Part shown: piece by piece, positions 15,301 to 22,162 of the stretch
Position numbering within the stretch: the first letter of the stretch is position 1
Layout of the letters: each line of letters starts with the position of its first letter
NCBI GenBank assembly: GCA_017508965.1
Contig: JAFWQT010000013.1
Coordinates: 1-37,205 of the forward strand
From: Prevotella sp.
Lineage (GTDB): Bacteria; Bacteroidota; Bacteroidia; Bacteroidales; Bacteroidaceae
Length of the DNA stretch: 37,205 nt
Direction of reading: 5' to 3'
Translations under genes and position numbers: made by a program
Notes under the pieces: generated by a model
Seen by the model: only the letters and a program-made list of their open reading frames with translations
The model's database searches: none
What the model was told of the DNA's origin: nothing

Positions 15301-16354
15301 GAAAATCTTCCAGCGGTTCTATCAGAATCATTCCACGTCCGAGTCTCGCAACGTTGGTACAGGCATCGGCCTCGACCTGACACGTTCGCTCGTAGAACTC
15401 CACTATGGTTCCATCAGCGTGCATAACCTCGACAAGGGTTGTGAGTTCGTTGTCACTATTCCACTGGGCAATGCCCACTTGAAGCCTGAGGAGATGATTA
15501 CCGAGGCACCAAAGCAGGAACAGGTGATGATGGACTGGGAGGGAACCGTTCCAGAACCTGCTCCCGCCGAAGAGCAGAAATCACCGAAGGGACAGCGCTC
15601 TACCATCGTCATTGCCGAAGACGATGACGAGATACGCCGTTACCTGGAGACTGAGCTCTCTGCCGACTACGACGTGTATGCCGCCACAAATGGTCGAGAG
15701 GCCTTGAACATCATCTACCGCAACCGTCCCGATGTCATCATCTCAGATGTGATGATGCCCGAGATGGACGGTAACGCCCTATGTGCCCAGGTCAAGGCCA
15801 ACAGCGTCACCAGTCATATTCCTGTCATTATGCTGACGGCCAAGAACCGTGACGAAGATAAACTGGAGGGACTTGCCACTGGCGCCGATGCCTATATCGT
15901 GAAACCTTTCAACATGGATATTCTGCGACACACCATTATTAATATGCTGCACTCGCAGAAGATTTTGCAGCAGAAGTATCGCAAGACCGAACCGCTGGAG
16001 CAACAGGTTACAGAAGTGAAAATGAAGTCGCCCGATGAGAAGCTTCTGGAGCGCGTCATGAGTGTCATCAACAAGAATGTCACCAATTCCGACCTTAACG
16101 TAGATATGATTGCCGAAGAGGTTGGCATCAGCCGTGTGCACCTGCACCGTAAGATGAAGGAACTGACGGGACAGACACCTCACGATTTCGTCCGCAACAT
16201 CCGTCTAAAACAGGCAGCCAACCTGTTGACCAACCAAGGCATGAATATCACTGAGGTGGCCTATGCCTGCGGCTTCTCTAATGCTGGCACCTTCTCCAAG
16301 ATTTTCAAGACCGTATATGGCATGTCGCCGCGTGAGTTCATGGAGGGCCATTAG
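12335..16354 (+). CDS. Hybrid two-component system sensor-regulator (HTCS)
   Basis: At 1339 residues, this one-protein two-component system has the usual HTCS length. Order of parts: signal peptide (1-30), periplasmic propeller repeats (about 35-690, seen as recurring DGxxWIGT-like motifs), a Y_Y_Y domain (about 715-778), a membrane segment (about 779-800), HisKA with phosphorylatable His834 in FMNISHEIRTPM, HATPase with the N box near residue 949 (NILSNAFKF) and G boxes ISDNGE and GTGIGLDL, a receiver domain with Asp1138 (IISDVMMPEMDG), and an AraC-type DNA-binding domain (about 1239-1339). Such proteins bind a specific oligosaccharide in the periplasm and activate neighbouring glycan-utilisation genes. 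The likely targets are GH3, divergently placed, and perhaps the GH2 group. No SusCD pair lies beside it; the nearest is 11 kb away. All key residues are present, so it should be functional. Confidence 0.97.
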   Translation: MKCRVLRHARRYGLSFAVFLSLATVGSFAQTGKLFDTDKQLSSSFTSQVYLDRDGFIWVATRNGLNKYDGYQFQIIKKELAKKSGMASNYVNNVIQDDNGLFYLGMYGALQTYDGREFHDVEVKDLEGRTVPSYITCFLKRKDGRILAGTSGHGLLEITDTRHAVQIGGPLKEIVTINALAEDKRGHIWIVTRSLGLLEYDGKTVKRHFADEVMKDKMVRICIDAKDNIYVGTSDRGIFLRPAGAADFRHLDVTGTKHVSSLYSTHDGQLMIGYDGNGVSIYNPQTGEMTDNPYFSRDVDLSKSKVYSIVEDSNGCVWLGLLQKGVFMQPKKISTFRYIGNKIGDKNIIGQACVISTMIDSRGRCWVGTDKDGLYCLDSNQNLLHHYVGNGFPASVMSMVEDSSGRIWVGSYSEGFGYIDAGGGSYHKFPHYQNVSGFSMVVTAGDELWVGTMGQGLLRIDSKSGTVKKAYTMQRLADEKPQTNSIVNDYISKMSVSPDGKRIFIATTMGACCYDIQKDSWTTAFGKNCLNYGTPCRIVKMFDGRLWIGTNDGLYCYNFQQRKLNLYTTEEGLADNGISSIEQDLKGRLWIGTDHGLCCYDPNTGLTQSFFVDNGLQSNEFSDGASYTVKLDNRVVHIFGGVGGITWFHPEDIVQTKWNAQVSLVDFLVGGISVSSPQLESGYQICDTTVIAAKRFVLAHNDNSFSIRFSTLTYDSPEHITYLYSINDESYTRLQPGTNELTISHLPPGTYRFKVIAERNNQKTPEREFTVVVRAPWWRTPWAYAFYLLLAAALVWYLYNDRRRKEQTRLRLQEHIHAEEMGEAKLRFFMNISHEIRTPMTLIVTPLLSLMKQDSDPQRQGVYKTIKRNAERIIHLINQMMDLRKIDKGMMRMHMQETDLVDFVGDIHSLFEQQAKARSITLRYDHDVPSLPVWIDRQNFDKVIVNILSNAFKFTPTGGDIHINVTHDDQQACIAISDNGEQIPEDQQEKIFQRFYQNHSTSESRNVGTGIGLDLTRSLVELHYGSISVHNLDKGCEFVVTIPLGNAHLKPEEMITEAPKQEQVMMDWEGTVPEPAPAEEQKSPKGQRSTIVIAEDDDEIRRYLETELSADYDVYAATNGREALNIIYRNRPDVIISDVMMPEMDGNALCAQVKANSVTSHIPVIMLTAKNRDEDKLEGLATGADAYIVKPFNMDILRHTIINMLHSQKILQQKYRKTEPLEQQVTEVKMKSPDEKLLERVMSVINKNVTNSDLNVDMIAEEVGISRVHLHRKMKELTGQTPHDFVRNIRLKQAANLLTNQGMNITEVAYACGFSNAGTFSKIFKTVYGMSPREFMEGH

Positions 16355-16364
16355 TGCCGTCCGG

Positions 16365-17060
16365 TCAACTTCTGGCCAAGCCCATACAGATAATACTCGT
16401 TTTTTCAGTGCCTGCCTCTATCAATTGTCTGAGGCAGGCGCTCATCGTTGCGCCCGTGGTCACAATGTCGTCCACCAATAGCACATGGCGGTTTTTCACC
16501 AGGTCGCCATCCCCCTTTTCGAATGCATCTTTCACATTCTCCTCTCGCTCTGTGTGGGCTGAGCGTGCCTGACTGACCTTGAAGGTTGTTCTCCTCACAG
16601 CATCGGCAGCTATGGGCAGTCCCGTTATCCCGCTGATTCCCTTTGCTAGCTCCATGCTTTGGTTGAAACCGCGCTGACGCAGACGGGTTGGAGCCAGTGG
16701 CATGGGCACAATGACCTCAATGCCTTCGAAGAATCCGTAGCGGGAGAATTCTGTGGCGGCCAATCTTCCAAGAAAAACGCCATAGTCAGGGTGGTTGTGG
16801 TATTTCATCTCCTTGACAACGCGGGTGACGCAAGAACCAGGCTCATAGTAGAACAGGGCGGCAGCGCGCTCAACAGGCACCGTACGATAGAATAGTTGTG
16901 ATAGTTCGTTGTCGTAAGGCGATTCAGCGTGATTAGTGCGCGGCAAATGCAGGGTGCAACTGGCACAAAGCACCTCTTCTCCGATGGCCAGCCGCCGCTG
17001 GCAAATGGCACAGGAACGGGGAGCAATGAGGTCGAGCAGACGGGAAAGAAGAGAAGGCAT
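16365..17060 (-). CDS. comF: ComF family phosphoribosyltransferase-like protein
   Basis: 231 residues, typical for ComF proteins. The N-terminus has a zinc-binding pair of CxxC motifs (Cys17, Cys20, Cys32, Cys35). The C-terminus is a type I phosphoribosyltransferase fold with the PRPP loop at 193-205 (VLLVDDIVTTGAT), preceded by VPMPLAPTRLRQRGFNQ. In competent bacteria ComF takes part in uptake or processing of transforming DNA; in most Bacteroidetes its role is untested. It is last in a minus-strand run surE-lpxB-recX-comF, 41 bp after recX. Its stop lies 10 bp from the stop of the convergent HTCS gene, with no evident terminator between. Confidence 0.93.
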   Translation of the reverse strand: MPSLLSRLLDLIAPRSCAICQRRLAIGEEVLCASCTLHLPRTNHAESPYDNELSQLFYRTVPVERAAALFYYEPGSCVTRVVKEMKYHNHPDYGVFLGRLAATEFSRYGFFEGIEVIVPMPLAPTRLRQRGFNQSMELAKGISGITGLPIAADAVRRTTFKVSQARSAHTEREENVKDAFEKGDGDLVKNRHVLLVDDIVTTGATMSACLRQLIEAGTEKTSIICMGLARS

Positions 17061-17090
17061 GGAGAGTTAGGAATTAGGAGATAGGAGTTG
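17061..17090. repeat. GGAGTTAGGA-unit tract
   Basis: Four imperfect repeats of the unit TTAGGAG/TAGGAGTT fill the short gap between recX and comF. The same unit appears in reverse at 36413-36433 (CTCCTAA repeats) before alaS. Confidence 0.6.
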
Positions 17091-17101
17091 GTGATGAAGA
17101 A

Positions 17102-17569
17102 TTAAAGGGGGATTTCCTCAGCACCGTCAATGCATTGGTAGATGAGATCGGGAGTGAAGCCGCGGCTGAGGGCGAATCGCATTAGTTTCACTTTTTCTTC
17201 GTAGGCATTCGCGGCTTTGATGCTGCGGCGTTTGGCGGCGAGCAGCGGGCGCAGCACGCTGAGGTATTCGCTATTGTCAATCTCGTTGAGTACACTGTTC
17301 ATAGTTTCTTGGGGAATACGTTTTGCCCAAAGTGCCTGTTCGATTTTCCTCCGTCCCCATTTGTTGTATTTAATCTTGTCATTGACGAAGGCGCGTGTGA
17401 AGCGCTCGTCGTCGATGTACTTATGCTGGGTGAGGTATTCCATGACGCGGGCCTGGGCAGTCTGTTCTACCTCCCATCTAGCCATCTTGTCGAGCATCTC
17501 CTGTGAACAATGCTCTCCTCGGGCGCAGAGAGCGGTAAGAGTTGCCAGTGCTTCTTGTTCGGTCTTCAT
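17102..17569 (-). CDS. recX: Regulatory protein RecX
   Basis: 155 residues, in the normal range for RecX, an all-helical protein that binds RecA filaments and limits or adjusts their activity. Landmarks are YLTQHKYIDDERFTRAFVND, KIKYNKWGRRKIEQALWAK with the conserved K-x-G-RRI-type turn, and FALSRGFTPDLIYQCI near the C-terminus, matching three tandem three-helix units. It starts one base after the lpxB stop codon, so it is surely cotranscribed and perhaps translationally coupled. It is far from recA, whereas in many bacteria the two genes are adjacent. Confidence 0.93.
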   Translation of the reverse strand: MKTEQEALATLTALCARGEHCSQEMLDKMARWEVEQTAQARVMEYLTQHKYIDDERFTRAFVNDKIKYNKWGRRKIEQALWAKRIPQETMNSVLNEIDNSEYLSVLRPLLAAKRRSIKAANAYEEKVKLMRFALSRGFTPDLIYQCIDGAEEIPL

Positions 17570-17570
17570 T

Positions 17571-18743
17571 TTATATCTTCACTTTACATAGTTCTTCGGT
17601 CATCAGCCGGGCGGCATTGTCGGGGGCGCTTTCGGTTCCGAGCATATCAGTGATGTGCTGGTAGTCGGCGAGCATCTGTGCGCGCTTACTGCCTCCTGGA
17701 AGGATAGCGCGGAGCTCGGTGCGGATGTTGTCGACGGTAAAACGGTCGGCCAGTAGTTCCTGCACTACTTCGCGGTCAGCGATGAGGTTGACCAATGAGA
17801 TGTATTTTACCTTGATAATGTGGTTGAAAGCAAAGCGGATGAGACGGGGGAGGGGAGTCTCGTAACACACCACCTGCGGAACGCCGAAAAGGGCAGTCTC
17901 GAGGGTGGCCGTCCCGCTGGTGACGAGCGCGGCCTGAGCCTGGGAGAGCAAGGCGTAGGTGTCGTTGTCTATAAGTGTTATGGGGGCGTTGTCCAGGAAT
18001 TGCCGATAGTACTCGTGCGGGATGCTGGGTGCGCCTGCCAGGAGCAACTGATAGTCGGCGGTTAGGTCGGCTGTAGCCTGGATCATAGCGGGCAGGTTAT
18101 CTTTGATTTCCTGCTTGCGGCTTCCTGCCAATAGGGCAATGATGGGTTTGTTTTGTAATGAATATCTTTTACAAAACCCGTCAAATGTCTCTTCGTGCTG
18201 AGTACGGAACTTGCGGACTTCATCGGCCGTGGGATTGCCCACATAATGGATAGGGTAGTGGTGTTTCTGCTCATAGAAAGGAACCTCGAAGGGCAGGATA
18301 GAGTAGAGCTGGTCGACGTCGCGCTTGATACGCTTGATGCGGTATTCTTTCCAAGCCCATATCTTGGGTGAAATATAGTAGAAAACCTGCGGTCTGCATG
18401 CCATTCCGCTGTTATCCGGTGTGAGACTATGGACGAACTTGGCTATGTCGAGATTGAAACCGGGATAGTCGACAAGTATGACCACGTCGGGCTGCCATTC
18501 GAGGATGTCTTTCTTGCACATGGCCATGTTGCGGAAGATGGTGGGCAGGTGGAGCAGCACGGGGATGAATCCCATGTAGGCAAGTTCGCGAAAATGTTTT
18601 ACACGTGTTCCGCCTTCGGCCGTCATCAGGTCACCGCCAAAGTAGCGGAACTCAGCCGCTTTGTCGTATGTCTTCAGCGACTGCATCAGATGGCTGGCAT
18701 GAAGGTCGCCAGAGGCTTCGCCCACAATGAGGTAGTATTTCAT
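17571..18743 (-). CDS. lpxB: Lipid-A-disaccharide synthase LpxB
   Basis: 390 residues from ATG at 18743, as usual for LpxB. It joins UDP-2,3-diacylglucosamine and lipid X to form the lipid A disaccharide at the inner face of the inner membrane (glycosyltransferase family 19). Diagnostic motifs are GEASGDLHA at residues 8-16, RYFGGDLM, VDYPGFN, YYISPKIWAWKE, ALLAGSRKQEI and the C-terminal SGTATLE. The frame extends 21 codons upstream, but that stretch lacks homologous character and overlaps the spacer hairpin. The gene lies between surE and recX on the minus strand. Confidence 0.97.
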   Translation of the reverse strand: MKYYLIVGEASGDLHASHLMQSLKTYDKAAEFRYFGGDLMTAEGGTRVKHFRELAYMGFIPVLLHLPTIFRNMAMCKKDILEWQPDVVILVDYPGFNLDIAKFVHSLTPDNSGMACRPQVFYYISPKIWAWKEYRIKRIKRDVDQLYSILPFEVPFYEQKHHYPIHYVGNPTADEVRKFRTQHEETFDGFCKRYSLQNKPIIALLAGSRKQEIKDNLPAMIQATADLTADYQLLLAGAPSIPHEYYRQFLDNAPITLIDNDTYALLSQAQAALVTSGTATLETALFGVPQVVCYETPLPRLIRFAFNHIIKVKYISLVNLIADREVVQELLADRFTVDNIRTELRAILPGGSKRAQMLADYQHITDMLGTESAPDNAARLMTEELCKVKI

Positions 18744-18771
18744 TTTTTTTGAGATTTTGAGGTTAATGATT

Positions 18772-18794
18772 GTTCTGCGGTGCGACCGCAGAAC
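18772..18794. repeat. Perfect 10-bp hairpin between surE and lpxB
   Basis: GTTCTGCGGT and ACCGCAGAAC flank a GCG loop. The stem is GC-rich but is not followed by a T-run on the minus strand, so it is more likely a processing, stabilising or attenuating hairpin than a terminator. Confidence 0.65.
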
Positions 18795-18802
18795 ACCAAA
18801 CT

Positions 18803-19576
18803 TCATTCTTCACTTAACTCTTTCTTGAGTTTCTCCAGCAGGGGATAGTTGGTGACGTCCATCTGGGTGGGGGTGATGGCGATGTAGCCGTGGGTGAGCG
18901 CCCAGTTGTCGGTATCGTCAGCCTCTGGCTCATCGTTGGTGTATTCGCCCACCATCCAATAATAGTCGTAGCCGCGGGGATGGCGGCACTTGACGACCTC
19001 TTTACCCCATGTGCCAAAAGCCATGCGGCACACTTTGATACCCTTGTACTGCTCGACCAGCGGGAAGTTGACGTTCAGGCAGACACCCTTGGGCAGTCCT
19101 TCGGACAGTATCTTCTTGACGAGCATCCTGACGTAGGGACGAAGGGGCTCGAAGTCGGCGTCTTCGCTGAAGTCGCAGAGGGAAAAGGCGATGCTGGGGA
19201 TGTATTTCATGCATCCTTCCATGGCTACGCCCATCGTTCCGCTGTAGTGCGTGTTCACCGATGCATTGTCGCCATGATTGATGCCTGCTAGCACGATGTC
19301 GGGCGTGCGGGGCACCACCCGGTTGAGGGCAATCTTCAAGTTGTCGACAGGCGTGCCTGTGCATGTCCATACCTCTACGCCAGGTTCGCTGCTCACCTGT
19401 TCGAGCCGCAGATAGTCTTTTGCGGAGAAGGCACAGGCATAGCCTGAGCGGCCGCCGTCGGGTGCGCAGACGATGATGTCGCCCAGGTCGCGCACCATGT
19501 CTACAAGACAGTTGATGCCCTTTGCTTGATAGCCGTCGTCATTCGAAATAAGTATTAACGGTGTTTTATTTTTCAT
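18803..19576 (-). CDS. surE: 5'/3'-nucleotidase SurE
   Basis: 257 residues from ATG at 19576, typical of SurE. It removes phosphate from nucleoside monophosphates and needs a divalent metal. Metal ligands are in LILISNDDGYQAKG (Asp13, Asp14), with GINHGDNASV and the SGTMGVAMEG loop completing the site. The eight-codon upstream extension is rejected because ATG at 19576 gives the conserved N-terminus. It is the first gene of the minus-strand run that continues with lpxB, recX and comF. In many Bacteroidetes surE and lpxB are neighbours, as here. Confidence 0.96.
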   Translation of the reverse strand: MKNKTPLILISNDDGYQAKGINCLVDMVRDLGDIIVCAPDGGRSGYACAFSAKDYLRLEQVSSEPGVEVWTCTGTPVDNLKIALNRVVPRTPDIVLAGINHGDNASVNTHYSGTMGVAMEGCMKYIPSIAFSLCDFSEDADFEPLRPYVRMLVKKILSEGLPKGVCLNVNFPLVEQYKGIKVCRMAFGTWGKEVVKCRHPRGYDYYWMVGEYTNDEPEADDTDNWALTHGYIAITPTQMDVTNYPLLEKLKKELSEE

Positions 19577-19597
19577 AAATATATCAAGTTTTGGGTG

Positions 19598-19605
19598 CAA
19601 ATTTA
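19598..19605 (-). promoter_or_regulatory. -7 box upstream of surE
   Basis: On the minus strand TAAATTTG followed by C, 21 nt before the surE ATG. The -33 region is not clear. Confidence 0.55.
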
Positions 19606-19647
19606 CTAAATTTTGAATGAAAATAACCGATTCTCATAGATTATTTG

Positions 19648-19655
19648 TAACTTTG
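19648..19655 (+). promoter_or_regulatory. -7 box upstream of parA
   Basis: TAACTTTG followed by C, 21 nt before the parA ATG. The -33 region is not clear. It is divergent from the surE promoter, and the two boxes lie 42 bp apart. Confidence 0.6.
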
Positions 19656-19676
19656 CAACCTATTTTAGATTGTAAT

Positions 19677-20441
19677 ATGGGAAAGATTATAGCTTTAGCA
19701 AACCAGAAGGGCGGCGTGGGCAAGACCACCACGACGATTAATCTGGCAGCCTCGCTGGCCACTCTGGAAAAGAAAGTCCTCGTCATCGACGCCGACCCTC
19801 AGGCCAATGCCTCGAGCGGACTGGGCGTGAACACAAAAGAAGTGGACTGTTCTCTTTATGAATGTATCATCGACAATGCCGACGTTCGTAATGCGATGTA
19901 TACAACCGACATTGATGGACTGGACATCATTCCGAGCCATATCGACTTGGTCGGAGCCGAAATCGAGATGCTCAACATCGACCACCGTGAACAGGTTATC
20001 AAAAACCTGCTGGCCCCCATTCAGGATGATTACGACTATATACTCATCGACTGTTCGCCCTCGCTAGGCCTGATTACGGTAAATGCCCTGACAGCCGCCG
20101 ACTCGGTGATTATCCCTGTGCAGTGTGAGTACTTCGCATTAGAGGGTATATCCAAGTTGCTCAACACCATCCGCATCATCAAGAGCAAGCTGAACCCGAA
20201 GCTCGAGATTGAGGGATTCCTCTTGACGATGTATGACTCGCGTCTGCGTCTGGCCAACCAGATATACGATGAGGTGAAGCGCCATTTCCAGGAACTGGTG
20301 TTCAAGACTGTCATCCAGCGCAACGTGAAACTCTCGGAAGCACCATCTCACGGACTTCCAGCCATTCTTTACGACGCAGAGTCGACAGGAAGCAAGAACC
20401 ATCTGGCCCTGGCCAAGGAGATTATTAACAAAAACATGTAG
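19677..20441 (+). CDS. parA: Chromosome-partitioning ATPase ParA (Soj)
   Basis: 254 residues from ATG at 19677, the usual chromosomal ParA size. It is a deviant Walker A ATPase (KGGVGKTTT at residues 11-19), with VIDADPQANASSGLG and YILIDCSPSLGLITVNAL as further signature segments. With ParB it drives separation of replicated origins along the nucleoid. The frame opens 20 codons earlier, but that stretch contains the promoter box and is rejected. It precedes parB by 53 bp. The pair plus the following three genes form an order familiar in Bacteroidetes. Confidence 0.96.
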   Translation: MGKIIALANQKGGVGKTTTTINLAASLATLEKKVLVIDADPQANASSGLGVNTKEVDCSLYECIIDNADVRNAMYTTDIDGLDIIPSHIDLVGAEIEMLNIDHREQVIKNLLAPIQDDYDYILIDCSPSLGLITVNALTAADSVIIPVQCEYFALEGISKLLNTIRIIKSKLNPKLEIEGFLLTMYDSRLRLANQIYDEVKRHFQELVFKTVIQRNVKLSEAPSHGLPAILYDAESTGSKNHLALAKEIINKNM

Positions 20442-20494
20442 GATTTAGTACCCGCGGCCGTCTGACCGCAGGTCGTTTTATTTATCATTTTACC

Positions 20495-21385
20495 GTGGCA
20501 GTACATAAGAAATATAACGCACTGGGTCGTGGACTCGATGCCCTCATCTCTACCGAGGAAGTGAAGCCCCAGGGCTCGTCGACCATTAACGAAATACCGC
20601 TCAGTCAGATAGAAGCCAACCCCAACCAGCCTCGTCGGGAGTTCGATGCCGAGGCGCTGCAGGAGCTGGCCAATAGTATTCGCGAACTGGGCATCATCAC
20701 CCCCATCACGTTGCGGCAGGTTGACACAAGCCGCTTCCAGATTATTGCTGGAGAGCGCCGATGGCGGGCCTCGCAAATGGTGGGACTGCAGACAATTCCC
20801 GCCTATATTCGCACCATCAACGACGAGAACGTGATGGAGATGGCGCTGGTGGAGAACATCCAGCGCGAAGACCTGAACGCCATCGAGATTGCACTGGCCT
20901 ATCAGCACCTGATGGATTCCACCGGAATGACACAGGAGAAGGTGAGCGAGCGTGTGGGCAAGAGCCGTACCGCAGTGGCCAACTATTTGCGTCTGCTGAA
21001 GTTGCCGGCCCAGGTGCAGATGGCTCTGCAGAACAAGAGCATCGACATGGGGCATGCTCGTGCATTACTTGCCTTGGATTCGCCGGCCATGCAGATCAAG
21101 CTCTTCAAGGAGGTTGAGAAGAACGGATATTCCGTGCGCAAGGTGGAGGAGATGGTGAAAAGCCTGAACAATGGTGACGACACGGATACCGCCAAGAAGA
21201 AGGTTGCTGCAAAGACTTCGATGCCCGAAGAGTTCACCATGCTGAAGAACCGGCTGAGTGATTTCTTCCGCACTAAGGTGCAGTTGGTCTGCTCGGCCAA
21301 GGGCAAGGGAAAAATCAGTATTCCGTTCAGCAATGAAGAGGAACTGGAGCATATCATGAATGTGTTCGACAAACTGAAGAACTAA
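20495..21385 (+). CDS. parB: Chromosome-partitioning protein ParB (Spo0J)
   Basis: 296 residues. It uses GTG at 20495 as start; the following MAVHKKYNALGRGLDALIS-type N-terminus is the conserved ParA-stimulating end. The CTPase/nuclease-like fold carries GERRWRA at 86-92 and ENIQREDLNAIE, followed by a helix-turn-helix (TQEKVSERVGKSRTAVANYL, about 145-164) that reads parS. The C-terminal dimerisation domain is present. It binds parS sites, loads onto DNA with CTP and recruits ParA and SMC. I found no parS-like palindrome (TGTTTCACGTGAAACA type) in this window. Confidence 0.96.
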   Translation: MAVHKKYNALGRGLDALISTEEVKPQGSSTINEIPLSQIEANPNQPRREFDAEALQELANSIRELGIITPITLRQVDTSRFQIIAGERRWRASQMVGLQTIPAYIRTINDENVMEMALVENIQREDLNAIEIALAYQHLMDSTGMTQEKVSERVGKSRTAVANYLRLLKLPAQVQMALQNKSIDMGHARALLALDSPAMQIKLFKEVEKNGYSVRKVEEMVKSLNNGDDTDTAKKKVAAKTSMPEEFTMLKNRLSDFFRTKVQLVCSAKGKGKISIPFSNEEELEHIMNVFDKLKN

Positions 21386-21404
21386 AGAAAATTAGAATTG
21401 TATC

Positions 21405-22124
21405 TTGAAAACGTTCAGCAACATCATCAGATACTTCTTCATGGCCTGTGCGCTGCTATGGACGGTGGGAACCCAAGCCCAGACGGAAGTGGGCGACTCC
21501 GTCATCACGCTGACCGACGACGAGATGGCAATCATCAGCGATACTGCGCTGGTGGGCACGCTCATGGGCGACACCATTCAGATGGTGAAGACGCCGCGCG
21601 ACTGGACAAAATGGCGTCCCAGTTCGAAGCGGGCCATGTGGCTGGCAGCAGTGATTCCGGGTGCAGGCCAGATCTATAACCGCAAATTCTGGAAGCTTCC
21701 CATCATCTACGGCGGTTTCGTGGGGTGTATCTATGCGTGGCGATGGAACAACATGATGTATCACGACTACTCGCAGGCCTTCATGGACATCATGGACGAT
21801 GACCCCAACACCAAGAGCTACGAGAGTTTCCTGCATCTGGGTACCAGCATCGACATGAGCAATAAGGAGCAGCTGGATATCTGGCAGAACAAGTTCAAGA
21901 AGCGTAAAGACTACTACCGGCGCTACCGCGACATGAGCATTTTCATACTCATCGGTGTCTATGCACTCTCGGTGATTGATGCCTATGTGGATGCCTCGCT
22001 CTCGGAATTCGACATCAGCGACGACATCAGTTTTAAAGTGGAGCCAGCCATCATCAATGACCGTTCATCGGCCAACCCCCTGAAGTCGTCGGCACTCGGA
22101 CTGCAGTGCTCCATACACTTCTGA
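21405..22124 (+). CDS. DUF5683 membrane protein
   Basis: 239 residues, using TTG at 21405; this gives a signal-like N-terminus (MKTFSNIIRYFFMACALLWTVGTQAQ region). A later in-frame ATG (FFMACALL) would cut into it. The core SKRAMWLAAVIPGAGQIYNRKFWKLPIIYGG (landmarks only) matches the DUF5683 pattern, with two or three membrane segments near residues 80-110 and 185-205. Function unknown; the family is typical of Bacteroidetes and is often found between parB and a lytic transglycosylase gene, which suggests a cell-envelope role coordinated with chromosome segregation (inference). It starts 19 bp after parB. Confidence 0.85.
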   Translation: MKTFSNIIRYFFMACALLWTVGTQAQTEVGDSVITLTDDEMAIISDTALVGTLMGDTIQMVKTPRDWTKWRPSSKRAMWLAAVIPGAGQIYNRKFWKLPIIYGGFVGCIYAWRWNNMMYHDYSQAFMDIMDDDPNTKSYESFLHLGTSIDMSNKEQLDIWQNKFKKRKDYYRRYRDMSIFILIGVYALSVIDAYVDASLSEFDISDDISFKVEPAIINDRSSANPLKSSALGLQCSIHF

Positions 22125-22162
22125 TTCCCGGCAACTATAAATCAGCAACCAATTAAGAAATT

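Noticed and set aside
19577-21404. Search for a parS site near parAB
   Set aside because: No 16-bp palindrome of the TGTTTCACGTGAAACA type was seen; the CACGTG occurrences in the window lie in coding sequence without the flanking symmetry.
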